From: Hespellia sp.
GTDB taxonomy: Bacteria > Bacillota > Clostridia > Lachnospirales > Lachnospiraceae
Assembly (NCBI GenBank): GCA_028693555.1
Contig: JAQUVD010000004.1
Span: 60,390 to 124,389 of the forward strand
DNA: 64,000 nucleotides
Direction of reading: 5' to 3'
Positions 24,379 through 33,010 of the stretch are shown in pieces. How positions within the stretch are numbered: the stretch's first letter is position 1; every line of letters starts with the position of its first letter. The position numbers were made by a program, and so were the translations under genes. Below the pieces are notes generated by a model. The model did not search any database. It was not told the origin of the DNA and worked only from the letters and a program-made list of their open reading frames with translations.

Positions 24379-24445
24379 TGCCAAAGTTACGAATGCCTGT
24401 CCGGAGGGAAAACCTTTCAGAATGGCTGAAATGGAGGTCTGACGA

Positions 24446-24913
24446 TTGTCAAAGAAAGAAAACTACGAAGCAAAGACAGAAGAACTGCTGACACCGATTG
24501 TTGAGAAGTATGAATTTGAACTGGTGGATGTAGAATATGTAAAAGAAGGCGGCACATGGTATCTGCGTGCTTACATTGATAAGCCGGGCGGAATCGCGGT
24601 CAATGACTGTGCACTGGTGAGCCGTGAATTTTCAGAAATTCTCGACAAAGAGGATTATATTGAGGAAGCATATATTTTTGAGGTGAGTTCACCCGGACTT
24701 GGGCGCCCGCTGAAAAAAGAAAAAGATTTTGCCAGAAGTATTGGTGAAGAAGTCGAGGTTCGTACTTACCGTGCAATCGAAAGACAAAAAGAGTTTATTG
24801 GAATCCTGAAGGATTATGATAAAGATACAGTAACGATTGAATATGAAGATGAAACAACACAAACTTTTGACCGAAGCGACATTGCGCTTATTCGCTTGAG
24901 TTTTGATTTCTAA
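24446..24913 (+). CDS. rimP: Ribosome maturation factor RimP
   Basis: This 155-residue protein fits RimP in length and sequence: the N-terminal alpha/beta domain contains ELVDVEYVKEGGTWYLRAYIDKPGGI and DYIEEAYIFEVSSPGLGRPL, and the C-terminal SH3-like domain has GILKDYDKDTVTIEYED. It helps 30S assembly. The start is a TTG 7 bases after GGAGGT, giving MSKKENYEAK; no ATG alternative exists nearby. It begins the rimP-nusA-ylxR-ylxQ-infB operon, a standard order in bacteria. Confidence 0.95.
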   Translation: MSKKENYEAKTEELLTPIVEKYEFELVDVEYVKEGGTWYLRAYIDKPGGIAVNDCALVSREFSEILDKEDYIEEAYIFEVSSPGLGRPLKKEKDFARSIGEEVEVRTYRAIERQKEFIGILKDYDKDTVTIEYEDETTQTFDRSDIALIRLSFDF

Positions 24914-24932
24914 AATAGGAGGAAAAGGGAAA

Positions 24933-26087
24933 ATGAATACAGAATTATTAGAAGCGTTAAATATTCTTGAAGAGGAAAAGAACATCAGCAAAGATGTCAT
25001 GATGGATGCAATTGAGAACTCATTAATCAACGCATGCAAGAACCATTTTGGCACATCAGACAATATTAAAGTCATTATGGATAAAGAGACTTGCGATTAC
25101 AGTGTAATTTCAGAAAAAGAGGTTGTAGAAGAAGTATTTGACCCTGCAATTGAGATTTCATTAGAGGACGCACATCAGATCGACAGCAAATTATCGATGG
25201 GTGACATCGCGCAGATTCCGGTGGAGTCAAAGGCATTTGGACGTATTGCGACTCAGAATGCAAAGAACCTGATTTTACAGAAAATCCGTGAAGAAGAACG
25301 TAAAGTTGTCTATGATCAGTATTTTGAGAAAGAACGCGATATTGTAACAGGTACGGTTCAGCGTTACATTGGTAAAAATATCAGCATCAATCTCGGGAAA
25401 GCCGATGCAATCCTTACTGAGAATGAACAGGTGAAAGGTGAGAATTTCCAGCCGACAGAGCGTATCAAATTATATGTTGTTGAAGTGAAGAATACTCCAA
25501 AGGGACCAAAGATCTTAGTTTCCCGTACACATCCTGAGTTAGTGAAGCGATTATTCGAAGCTGAAGTCGCAGAAGTCAAAGATGGTACCGTAGAGATTAA
25601 ATCAATTTCCAGAGAGGCTGGTTCACGTACGAAGATTGCGGTATGGTCGAATGATGAGAATGTAGATCCGGTAGGTGCATGTGTAGGTATGAACGGTGCG
25701 AGAGTAAACGCAATTGTAAATGAACTGCGCGGCGAGAAGATTGACATTATCAACTGGAGTGATAACCCGGCAATCTTAATTGAGAATGCACTCAGCCCGG
25801 CAAAGGTTATTTCTGTTATGGCTGATCCGGACGAAAAGATGGCCGGCGTCATCGTTCCTGATTATCAGTTATCACTTGCAATTGGTAAAGAAGGACAGAA
25901 TGCAAGACTTGCGGCTCGTTTAACAGGCTATAAGATTGATATCAAGAGTGAGACACAGGCAATTGAGGCTGGTGAGCTTCCAGAAGATTATCTGGAGCAG
26001 ATGGGCATGACAGAAGCTGATTATGACAATGAGATGCAGTTTGAAGAAGGCGAAATGTCGTATGAAGATGGTAATATTGAAGAATAA
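24933..26087 (+). CDS. nusA: Transcription termination/antitermination factor NusA
   Basis: This 384-residue protein has the NusA layout: an N-terminal RNA-polymerase-binding domain (1-125; NTELLEALNILEEEKNISKD), an S1 domain (about 135-200; VTGTVQRYIGKNISINLGKA), and two KH domains (about 230-345; VGACVGMNGARVNAIVNELRGE and LAIGKEGQNARLAARLTGYKI). It ends in a short acidic tail. The start is the ATG after AGGAGGAAAAGG; the frame is open 10 codons upstream. It modulates pausing, termination and antitermination. Confidence 0.97.
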   Translation: MNTELLEALNILEEEKNISKDVMMDAIENSLINACKNHFGTSDNIKVIMDKETCDYSVISEKEVVEEVFDPAIEISLEDAHQIDSKLSMGDIAQIPVESKAFGRIATQNAKNLILQKIREEERKVVYDQYFEKERDIVTGTVQRYIGKNISINLGKADAILTENEQVKGENFQPTERIKLYVVEVKNTPKGPKILVSRTHPELVKRLFEAEVAEVKDGTVEIKSISREAGSRTKIAVWSNDENVDPVGACVGMNGARVNAIVNELRGEKIDIINWSDNPAILIENALSPAKVISVMADPDEKMAGVIVPDYQLSLAIGKEGQNARLAARLTGYKIDIKSETQAIEAGELPEDYLEQMGMTEADYDNEMQFEEGEMSYEDGNIEE

Positions 26088-26109
26088 TCCTTAATGTGGG
26101 GTGACATAT

Positions 26110-26385
26110 TTGAGTAATAAAAAGATACCGATGCGTAAATGTATCGGATGCGGAGAAATGAAGAGCAAAAAAGAAATGATGCGCATTCTCAAAACGGATG
26201 AGAACCAGTTTGTTTTGGATACGACCGGAAAGAAGAATGGCCGCGGCGCATATGTCTGCTTTTCAAAAGAGTGTTTCGAAAAAGCGATAAAGTCAAAGGG
26301 TCTGGAACGTTCTTTCAAACAGGCAATTCCGACTGAAGTATATGAGGCAATGCAAAAGGAGATGGATACACTTGATTCAAGATAA
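26110..26385 (+). CDS. ylxR: YlxR-family RNA-binding protein (RnpM-like)
   Basis: This small basic protein of about 91 residues has the family motifs RKCIGCGEMKSKKEMMRI and GRGAYVCFSKECFEKA. Homologues bind RNA; the Bacillus member has been described as an RNase P modulator. I chose the TTG giving MSNKKIPMRKC, 5-7 bases after GGGGTGA, which matches the usual N terminus; a GTG three codons earlier lies within that site. It sits in its conserved position between nusA and ylxQ. Confidence 0.9.
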   Translation: MSNKKIPMRKCIGCGEMKSKKEMMRILKTDENQFVLDTTGKKNGRGAYVCFSKECFEKAIKSKGLERSFKQAIPTEVYEAMQKEMDTLDSR

Positions 26386-26698
26386 AGCGTTATCTCTGGT
26401 CAGTCTTGCTACGAAGGCAGGTAAAACTGTGAGTGGCGAATTTTCGACAGAGAAAGAAGTAAAAGCAGGAAGAGCAGCAATGGTGATCATCGCAGTAGAT
26501 TCATCAGATAACACAAAGAAAAAATTTAAGAACATGTGCGATTTCTATAAAGTTCCGATCTATTTTTATAAAGATAAAGATACCTTGGGGCATGCAATGG
26601 GAAAAGAATTCCGGGCGTCTTTAGCAGTCCTGGATGCAGGATTTGCAAAAGGAATCAGGAAACATTTAGACAATGACAATATTGGCAGTTGCATATAG
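26372..26698 (+). CDS. ylxQ: L7Ae-family ribosomal protein YlxQ
   Basis: This 108-residue protein of the L7Ae/L30e/Gadd45 fold is shown by LSLVSLATKAGKTVSGEFSTEK and AAMVIIAVDSSDNTKKKFKNMC. Family members bind kink-turn RNA. The likely start is the TTG at MIQDKAL, 10 bases after AAAAGGAG and overlapping the ylxR end by 14 bases; an ATG 10 codons upstream would extend further into ylxR. It sits in its usual position before infB. Confidence 0.9.
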   Translation: MIQDKALSLVSLATKAGKTVSGEFSTEKEVKAGRAAMVIIAVDSSDNTKKKFKNMCDFYKVPIYFYKDKDTLGHAMGKEFRASLAVLDAGFAKGIRKHLDNDNIGSCI

Positions 26699-26712
26699 GA
26701 GGTAGATAAAAT

Positions 26713-29700
26713 ATGACAAAAATGAGAGTACACGAGTTGGCAAAAGAACTCAAAATGGAAAATAAAGATTTGCTTTCTGTTTTAGAAAAACAGAAAATTG
26801 AGGTAAAGAGCCACATGAGCTCTATTTCAGATGAGGATGTAGCGAAGGTAAAAGCATCTGTAGGTAACAAAAATGCAGCACCGGCTGCAAAGACAGAGGC
26901 ATCGGCTGAAGAAGCACCTAAGAAGAAAAATATCGTTCAGGTTTTCCATCCACAGAACACGAGAAATGGAGGAAGACCACAGAGTTCAGCAAGACCTACA
27001 AGCTCGGCAAGACCTACAAGTTCGGCAAGACCGCAGAGTTCAGCAAGACCTACAAGTTCAGCAAGGCCACAGAGCTCAGCAAGACCTACAAGTTCAGCAA
27101 GACCGGAAAGTTCAGCAAGACCTACAAGTTCGGCGAGACCGGAAAGCTCAGCGAGACCTACAAGTTCGGCAAGACCGGAAAGCTCAGCAAGACCTACAAG
27201 TTCAGCAAGACCGGAAAGCTCAGCAAGACCACAGAGCTCAGCAAGACAGGGTCAGGACAGCCAGCAGCGCAGTAATAATTATCAGGGCAATCGTCCAAAC
27301 AATAATTATCAGGGCAATCGCCCGAGCAGTAATTATCAGGGGAACCGTCCAAACAATAATTATCAGGGTGATCGTCCAAATAACGGCAGCAATTATCAGG
27401 GTAACCGTCCAAACGGCGGAAGTAATTATCAGGGTAATCGTCCAAACGGTGGCAGCAACTATCAGGGCAACCGTCCAAACGGTGGCAGCAACTATCAGGG
27501 TAACCGTCCAAACGGCGGCGGAAGTAACTATCAGGGCAACCGTCCAAATGGTGGCGGAAGTAACTATCAGGGCAACCGTCCAAATGGTGGCGGAAGTAAC
27601 TATCAGGGCAACCGTCCAAATGGTGGCGGCAGCAACTATCAGGGCAACCGTCCAAACGGTGGTGGAAGTAACTATCAGGGCAATCGTCCAAACGGTGGTG
27701 GAAGTAACTATCAGGGCAATCGTCCAAATGGTGGTGCTCCGGGAAGAAGAGATACCCGCGATACGCGTGAAAGCGCAACAACAGTATTAGCTGACCAGAA
27801 GCCACAGCGTGGCAAGAGCTCAAAAGATTTTAACAATAAGAAAAAAGATTATTCTAAAAATAACAATAACGACTATGGCAAAGGCCACAAGGGTAAAAAG
27901 CAGAAGACAATTGAAGTTCAGAAGCCACAGCCAAAAGTAGAGAAAAAGGAAGAGGTCATCAAACAGATTGTACTTCCAGAGACATTAACAATCAGAGAAT
28001 TAGCAGAGAAGATGAAAATCGTGCCTTCTGTTATCGTGAAGAAATTATTCCTTCAGGGTAAGGTCGTAACATTAAATCAGGAAATTGATTATGATACAGC
28101 AGAAGAAATCGCATTAGAATATGAAGTTCTCTGTGAACATGAGGTTGTTGTTGACGTCATTGAAGAGCTGTTGAAGGAGGATGAGGAAGACGAAAGTCAA
28201 ATGGAAAAACGTCCACCTGTTGTATGTGTAATGGGCCATGTCGATCACGGTAAAACATCACTTCTTGATGCGATTCGTGATACGAATGTAACAGACAGAG
28301 AAGCCGGCGGAATCACACAGCACATCGGTGCTTCTGTGGTAAATGTAAAAGGCGAGAAGATTACCTTCCTTGATACACCCGGACATGAGGCATTTACAGC
28401 AATGCGTATGCGTGGGGCAAATTCCACCGATATTGCAATCTTAGTTGTAGCTGCGGATGACGGTGTGATGCCACAGACAATCGAAGCAATCAACCATGCC
28501 AAAGCTGCTGAGATTGAGATTGTTGTTGCAATCAATAAAATTGATAAACCAAGTGCAAATGTAGACCGCGTAAAGCAGGAATTAGCAGAGTATGAACTCA
28601 TTCCTGAGGACTGGGGTGGAAGTACCATATTCGTACCGGTATCTGCCCACACAAGAGAAGGTATCCCAGAATTAATGGAAATGCTTCTTTTAACTGCAGA
28701 GGTATTAGAATTAAAAGCAGATCCGAAGCGTACAGCAAGAGGCCTTGTAATTGAAGCAAAACTTGATAAAGGTAAGGGTGCTGTTGCCACCGTGCTTGTA
28801 CAAAAAGGTACACTTCATGTAGGAGATGCGATTGCAGCAGGCTCCGCACATGGTAAAGTAAGAGCGATGATGGACGATAAAGGAAGACGTGTAAAAGAGG
28901 CAGGACCATCGACACCGGTTGAAATTCTCGGTTTAAATGATGTTCCAAATGCCGGTGAAGTCTTTGTCGGATGCCAGAATGATAAAGAAGCAAGAAGCTT
29001 CGCTGAGACATTTATTTCGCAGGGCAGAGTAAACTTGCTTGCAGATACAAAATCTAGAAATATGTCACTTGATGACTTATTCTCTCAGATTAAAGAGGGC
29101 GATTTAAAAGAACTTGGTATTGTTGTAAAAGCAGATGTTCAGGGTTCTGTAGAAGCAATCAAGCAGAGTCTCCTTAAACTTTCTAATGATGAAGTCATAA
29201 TTAAGATTATTCATGGTGGTGTTGGAGCAATCAACGAGTCCGATGTTATTCTTGCTTCTGCTTCGAATGCAATCATTATTGGATTTAATGTGCGTCCGGA
29301 CGCTACAGCAAAAGAGACAGCAGACCGTGAAGGTGTGGATGTTCGCCTGTACCATGTCATCTACCAGGCAATTGAGGATGTAGAAGCTGCTATGAAGGGA
29401 ATGTTAGATCCGATATTTGAAGAAAAAGTAATTGGTCATGCAGAAATTCGTCAGACATTCAAGGCTTCGGGTGTTGGAACCATTGCAGGTTCTTATGTGT
29501 TAGATGGTTTATTTGAAAGAGGATGCTCTGTTCGTGTAACAAGAGAGGGAACCCAGATTTTCGAAGGACCTCTCGCTTCGTTAAAACGTTTCAAAGATGA
29601 TGTCAAAGAAGTAAAAGCCGGCTACGAATGTGGTCTTGTATTTGAAAACTTCAACGATATAAAAGAGGAAGACCGTGTTGAAGCTTACAAGATGGTTGAG

Positions 29701-29715
29701 GTCGAGCGTAAATAA
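26713..29715 (+). CDS. infB: Translation initiation factor IF-2 with long repetitive N-terminal region
   Basis: This 1000-residue initiation factor has an IF2-N domain at residues 1-50 and a disordered repeat region (88-341). A second IF2-N domain lies near 420-475. The GTPase core starts at about 497, with G1 GHVDHGKT at 508-515, then DTPGHEAF and NKID, and the C-terminal domains that hold initiator tRNA follow. The middle contains 15 copies of a six-residue RPxSSA unit and 14 copies of an NYQGNRP unit, about 240 residues in total, making the protein some 280 residues longer than Bacillus IF-2. The repeats are in frame and the core looks intact, so the gene should be functional. It has an AGGAGG site 11 bases upstream of the ATG. 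Confidence 0.98.
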   Translation: MTKMRVHELAKELKMENKDLLSVLEKQKIEVKSHMSSISDEDVAKVKASVGNKNAAPAAKTEASAEEAPKKKNIVQVFHPQNTRNGGRPQSSARPTSSARPTSSARPQSSARPTSSARPQSSARPTSSARPESSARPTSSARPESSARPTSSARPESSARPTSSARPESSARPQSSARQGQDSQQRSNNYQGNRPNNNYQGNRPSSNYQGNRPNNNYQGDRPNNGSNYQGNRPNGGSNYQGNRPNGGSNYQGNRPNGGSNYQGNRPNGGGSNYQGNRPNGGGSNYQGNRPNGGGSNYQGNRPNGGGSNYQGNRPNGGGSNYQGNRPNGGGSNYQGNRPNGGAPGRRDTRDTRESATTVLADQKPQRGKSSKDFNNKKKDYSKNNNNDYGKGHKGKKQKTIEVQKPQPKVEKKEEVIKQIVLPETLTIRELAEKMKIVPSVIVKKLFLQGKVVTLNQEIDYDTAEEIALEYEVLCEHEVVVDVIEELLKEDEEDESQMEKRPPVVCVMGHVDHGKTSLLDAIRDTNVTDREAGGITQHIGASVVNVKGEKITFLDTPGHEAFTAMRMRGANSTDIAILVVAADDGVMPQTIEAINHAKAAEIEIVVAINKIDKPSANVDRVKQELAEYELIPEDWGGSTIFVPVSAHTREGIPELMEMLLLTAEVLELKADPKRTARGLVIEAKLDKGKGAVATVLVQKGTLHVGDAIAAGSAHGKVRAMMDDKGRRVKEAGPSTPVEILGLNDVPNAGEVFVGCQNDKEARSFAETFISQGRVNLLADTKSRNMSLDDLFSQIKEGDLKELGIVVKADVQGSVEAIKQSLLKLSNDEVIIKIIHGGVGAINESDVILASASNAIIIGFNVRPDATAKETADREGVDVRLYHVIYQAIEDVEAAMKGMLDPIFEEKVIGHAEIRQTFKASGVGTIAGSYVLDGLFERGCSVRVTREGTQIFEGPLASLKRFKDDVKEVKAGYECGLVFENFNDIKEEDRVEAYKMVEVERK
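26974..27243 (+). repeat. 18-bp tandem repeat array in infB (15 copies)
   Basis: Fifteen in-frame 18-base units encode RP-(T/Q/E)-SSA. The variable third residue alternates Thr with Gln or Glu in a near-regular pattern, so a 36-base higher-order unit is visible in the second half ([12 protein letters not shown]). Copies differ mainly by third-base changes (TTCA/CTCA, TTCG/CTCG), which points to recent slippage or unequal exchange. Confidence 0.95.
27277..27738 (+). repeat. 27-36-bp tandem repeat array in infB (14 copies)
   Basis: Fourteen in-frame copies encode NYQG(N/D)RP followed by a spacer that grows along the array: NN or SS in the first three, NGS or GGS in the next four, GGGS in the next six, and a last copy ending GGA. 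The unit therefore lengthens from 9 to 11 to 12 residues. Neighbouring late copies are nearly identical at DNA level, a sign of recent expansion. Confidence 0.95.
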
Positions 29716-29737
29716 AAAAGACGCCTGTTGGGCGCGT

Positions 29738-29763
29738 AGGTCATTGGCTTTTGCTGGTGACCT
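29738..29763 (+). other. Intercistronic RNA hairpin between infB and rbfA
   Basis: An 11-pair stem with a TTTT loop (AGGTCATTGGC with GCTGGTGACCT, three G-T wobbles) lies 17 bases before the rbfA start. No T tract follows, so it is more likely a processing or translation-modulating structure than a terminator. A smaller CGCC/GGCG stem precedes it. Confidence 0.5.
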
Positions 29764-29780
29764 GAAATAAGGAGTTCGAT

Positions 29781-30149
29781 ATGAGAAAAAACAGTATTAA
29801 AAACACAAGAATTAATACAGAGGTTCAACATGAGCTCTGTAATATTCTTCGTAGTGGAATAAAGGATCCGCGTGTGGCACCTATGACTTCTGTCGTAATG
29901 GCAGAAGTTGCACCGGATTTGAAAACATGTAAAGCATATGTAAGTGTGTTTGGGGATGAGAAGGCACAGGCAGATACAATCAAGGGACTGCAGAGCGCGG
30001 AAGGATATATCCGTCGTCAGCTTGCACACACTTTGAATCTTCGCTGCACTCCGCAGATTACATTTATTTTAGACCAGTCAATTGAATATGGTGTCAATAT
30101 GTCAAAATTAATTGACGATGTAAACAAGGGCACGAAAGACGAGGCGTAA
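29781..30149 (+). CDS. rbfA: 30S ribosome-binding factor A
   Basis: This 122-residue KH-like protein has the usual RbfA blocks: INTEVQHELCNIL, IKDPRVAPMTSVVMAEVAPDLKTCKAYVS and a C-terminal RRQLAHTLNLRCTPQITFILDQSIEYG. It aids 16S rRNA 5'-end maturation and cold adaptation. Its AAGGAG site is directly downstream of an intercistronic hairpin. It is followed 2 bases later by the DHH phosphoesterase gene. Confidence 0.96.
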   Translation: MRKNSIKNTRINTEVQHELCNILRSGIKDPRVAPMTSVVMAEVAPDLKTCKAYVSVFGDEKAQADTIKGLQSAEGYIRRQLAHTLNLRCTPQITFILDQSIEYGVNMSKLIDDVNKGTKDEA

Positions 30150-30151
30150 AT

Positions 30152-31126
30152 ATGATGAATCAGGTATCAAAAGAAACATTTTGTGAAATTTTAGATGGAA
30201 AAGAGTCCATTGCAATCGGCGGGCATATTCGTCCGGATGGTGATTGTGTTGGTTCGTGTATGGGATTAAATCTCTACTTAAAGGAACATTATCATTTCAA
30301 AGAACTGGATGTTTATCTGGAGAGTATCCCTGATTCATTTTATATGATTCAGGGAACACGAGAAATCAAGCATGAAATTCCGGCAGACAAGCAGTATGAT
30401 TTGTTTATCTGTCTGGATTGTGGTGATTTAGGTCGATTGGGATTTTCTGCGGAATTGTTTGAGCATGCAAAAACGACTTTCTGTGTGGATCATCACATCA
30501 GCAATCAGGCATTTGCCAGAACCAACTATATAGTTCCTGAGGCGAGTTCCACATCTGAACTTGTATATCATCTGATGCAGCCGGAGCTGATCAGTAAAGA
30601 GACTGCCGAGGCGCTCTATATGGGAATCGCACATGATACAGGTGTTTTCCAGTATTCCTGTACCTCTCCTTCTACGATGGAAGTAGCAGCTGAATTACTT
30701 CGCAAGGGGATCGATGCGAATGATATTACGAATAAGACCTATTACGAAAAGACCTACACTCAGAATCAAATTTTGGGGAAAGCACTTCTTGAAAGTATGA
30801 TGCTTTTGAACAAGCGATGTATTGCTTCCGTTGTCACCTTAAAGGATCTAGAGTTTTTTGAGGCAGATACAAAAGATCTGGAAGGAATTGTAAGTCAGCT
30901 TCACAATACAAAAGATGTCGATGTTGCAATCTTTTTGTATGAATTAGAGCCAAAAACATACAAGATCAGTCTTCGCTCCAACGAAAAAGTGGACGTAAGT
31001 AAGGTGTCACAGTATTTCGGCGGTGGCGGACACAAGCGTGCAGCAGGCTGCTCACTCAGTGGTAATTACTATGATATTTTGAATAATCTTGTCGGACAGA
31101 TTGCCCTGCAGATGGATGATGTATAA
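30152..31126 (+). CDS. nrnA: DHH/DHHA1 phosphoesterase, nano-RNase and pAp phosphatase
   Basis: This 324-residue protein contains HIRPDGDCVGS, LDCGDLGRLG and the DHH motif in FCVDHHISN, all metal ligands. It ends with a DHHA1 domain with GGGGHKRAAGC. Proteins of this type degrade very short RNAs and hydrolyse 3'-phosphoadenosine 5'-phosphate. Its position between rbfA and truB is common in Clostridia and fits RNA turnover within this translation operon. The start codon is 2 bases after the rbfA stop, so translation is probably coupled. Confidence 0.93.
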   Translation: MMNQVSKETFCEILDGKESIAIGGHIRPDGDCVGSCMGLNLYLKEHYHFKELDVYLESIPDSFYMIQGTREIKHEIPADKQYDLFICLDCGDLGRLGFSAELFEHAKTTFCVDHHISNQAFARTNYIVPEASSTSELVYHLMQPELISKETAEALYMGIAHDTGVFQYSCTSPSTMEVAAELLRKGIDANDITNKTYYEKTYTQNQILGKALLESMMLLNKRCIASVVTLKDLEFFEADTKDLEGIVSQLHNTKDVDVAIFLYELEPKTYKISLRSNEKVDVSKVSQYFGGGGHKRAAGCSLSGNYYDILNNLVGQIALQMDDV

Positions 31127-31141
31127 AAACTAGGAGAATTC

Positions 31142-32053
31142 ATGATAAACGGAATGATAAATGTCTACAAAGAAAAGGGCTATACTTCACATGATGTTGT
31201 CGCAAAGCTCCGTGGGATTGTAGGACAGAAAAAGATCGGGCATACAGGCACACTGGATCCGGATGCAACAGGAGTACTTCCGGTATGCCTTGGAAAGGCA
31301 ACAAAACTATGTGATATGCTGACCGATAAAAACAAAACTTATGAAGCAGTTCTTTTGCTCGGCAAATCTACAGATACGCAGGATACTTCCGGAACCGTAC
31401 TGGAGGAAAAAGATATTTCTTCTTTATCTGAACAAACAGTGCGCGATTGTATACTTGGATACATTGGAGACTATGAGCAGCTGCCGCCAATGTATTCCGC
31501 TTTGAAGGTGAATGGAAAGAAGCTGTACGAGCTTGCTCGGGAAGGCAAAGAAATCGAGCGAAAGAAACGGCAGGTTCATATTATAGATATTCAGATTCTG
31601 GCAATGGAGCTTCCTCGTGTGCGTATGACAGTCTCATGCTCAAAGGGGACTTACATCCGAACCTTGTGTCATGACATCGGAAACGATCTGCAGGTTGGTG
31701 GATGTATGGAACAATTAATTCGTACCAGAGTGAGTTCTTTTACAATAGAGCACAGTGAAACGTTAGCACAGCTTGAAGAACGAAAAAAGAACGGCACACT
31801 GAAAGAGGTTCTGATACCGATTGATGCAATGTTCTCTCATTTACCTGCGGTCCATCTGAATGAACGCGGGTTTTTTCTAGTGTCAAATGGTAATCGGTTT
31901 TCGCTGGATGATATCACAGAAGAAGCATTTGCTGCAGAAGACGGAGCCGAAATCCGCGTATATAACAGTGGGGAATTTATGGCCATCTACTGTTTCAGAA
32001 AACAAGAACGGATTTTTCAAATCAAAAAAATGTTCTATCAAAAAGACAGCTAA
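31142..32053 (+). CDS. truB: tRNA pseudouridine-55 synthase
   Basis: This 303-residue enzyme makes pseudouridine 55 in the T-loop of tRNAs. The catalytic motif HTGTLDPDATGVLPV near residue 38 holds the active-site Asp. KTYEAVLLLGKSTDTQD, PPMYSALKVNGKKLYELAREG and CSKGTYIRTLCHDIG are further signature blocks. A PUA-like C-terminal part follows. The ribosome binding site is TAGGAGA. It sits in its conserved place before ribF. Confidence 0.96.
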   Translation: MINGMINVYKEKGYTSHDVVAKLRGIVGQKKIGHTGTLDPDATGVLPVCLGKATKLCDMLTDKNKTYEAVLLLGKSTDTQDTSGTVLEEKDISSLSEQTVRDCILGYIGDYEQLPPMYSALKVNGKKLYELAREGKEIERKKRQVHIIDIQILAMELPRVRMTVSCSKGTYIRTLCHDIGNDLQVGGCMEQLIRTRVSSFTIEHSETLAQLEERKKNGTLKEVLIPIDAMFSHLPAVHLNERGFFLVSNGNRFSLDDITEEAFAAEDGAEIRVYNSGEFMAIYCFRKQERIFQIKKMFYQKDS

Positions 32054-32073
32054 GCAAAATCAGGGGATTACAA

Positions 32074-33003
32074 ATGGAATTAATTACAGAACTTTCTTCC
32101 TATCACAGTTTAGAAAAGACAGCGGTAACGCTTGGGAAGTTTGATGGTCTACATAAAGGACATCACAGATTAATAGAACAGATTCAACAATACACCACTG
32201 TACATAACAGTGTAAAAAGTGTTGTGTTTGTAATGGATATGACACGACATTTACTCGATAGAGGCATTACAAGAAAGCTTCTTATGACGAATGAAGAACG
32301 GCAGCTTCATCTGAAGGATGAAATCGACTGTCTGATTCAGCTTCCGTTCACACATGAATTTGCCTCCATGGAAGCAGAAGAGTTTATTGAAGAGATTTTA
32401 ATCAAAAAGCTGCATGCAGAATATATTGTTGTCGGTACTGATTACCGGTTCGGACATCAGGCAAAAGGGGATGTGGATCTACTTGCAAAATATGCAAAAA
32501 TCTATCATTATCATTTAGAGATTGTTGCGAAAGAGCGCTATCACGATCGAATCATCAGCAGCACATATATTCGCGAATGTTTAATGAATGGAAATTCAGA
32601 TCTTGCGAATGAACTGCTTGGATATCCATATCAGACACAGGGAATCGTAGAACACGGCAAACAGCTCGGAAGAACACTTGGCTTTCCAACGATGAATGTG
32701 ACACCTGATCCGGAAAAACTATTGCCCAAAAACGGAGTCCACTTCTGTAACGTACAAATTGATGGAATCTGGTACCATGGGATTGGAAATGTTGGCATGA
32801 AGCCAACGGTAAAAGATGACAGACGGGTATTAGTAGAAGTATTTGTTCTGGACTATCAGGGAGATGCATATGATAAGCATATTCGAATCGAATTTTGTGA
32901 ATTTTTAAGAAGCGAAAAAAAGTTTTCATCGGTGGAAGAGTTGAAAACACAGGTTGATCAGGATATTATGGCAGGGAAAAAATATTTTACGAAAGAATCA
33001 TAG
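32074..33003 (+). CDS. ribF: Bifunctional riboflavin kinase/FAD synthetase
   Basis: This 309-residue enzyme has an N-terminal FAD synthetase domain (nucleotidyltransferase motif GKFDGLHKGHHRLI, and IIKKLHAEYIVVGTDYRFGH-like core) and a C-terminal riboflavin kinase domain (GRTLGFPTMNVTPD, NGVHFCNVQ, HIRIEFCEFLRSEKKF). It converts riboflavin to FMN and FAD in the cytoplasm. Placement after truB is typical of Firmicutes. It is followed 7 bases later by a phosphate transporter gene. Confidence 0.95.
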   Translation: MELITELSSYHSLEKTAVTLGKFDGLHKGHHRLIEQIQQYTTVHNSVKSVVFVMDMTRHLLDRGITRKLLMTNEERQLHLKDEIDCLIQLPFTHEFASMEAEEFIEEILIKKLHAEYIVVGTDYRFGHQAKGDVDLLAKYAKIYHYHLEIVAKERYHDRIISSTYIRECLMNGNSDLANELLGYPYQTQGIVEHGKQLGRTLGFPTMNVTPDPEKLLPKNGVHFCNVQIDGIWYHGIGNVGMKPTVKDDRRVLVEVFVLDYQGDAYDKHIRIEFCEFLRSEKKFSSVEELKTQVDQDIMAGKKYFTKES

Positions 33004-33010
33004 GTGACTT

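Noticed and set aside
27194..27823. Long antisense and +1-frame open frames across the infB repeats (209 and 305 codons)
   Set aside because: Tandem repeats with unit lengths divisible by three keep all frames free of stops. These frames have no ribosome binding site or family similarity, so they are shadows of IF-2.
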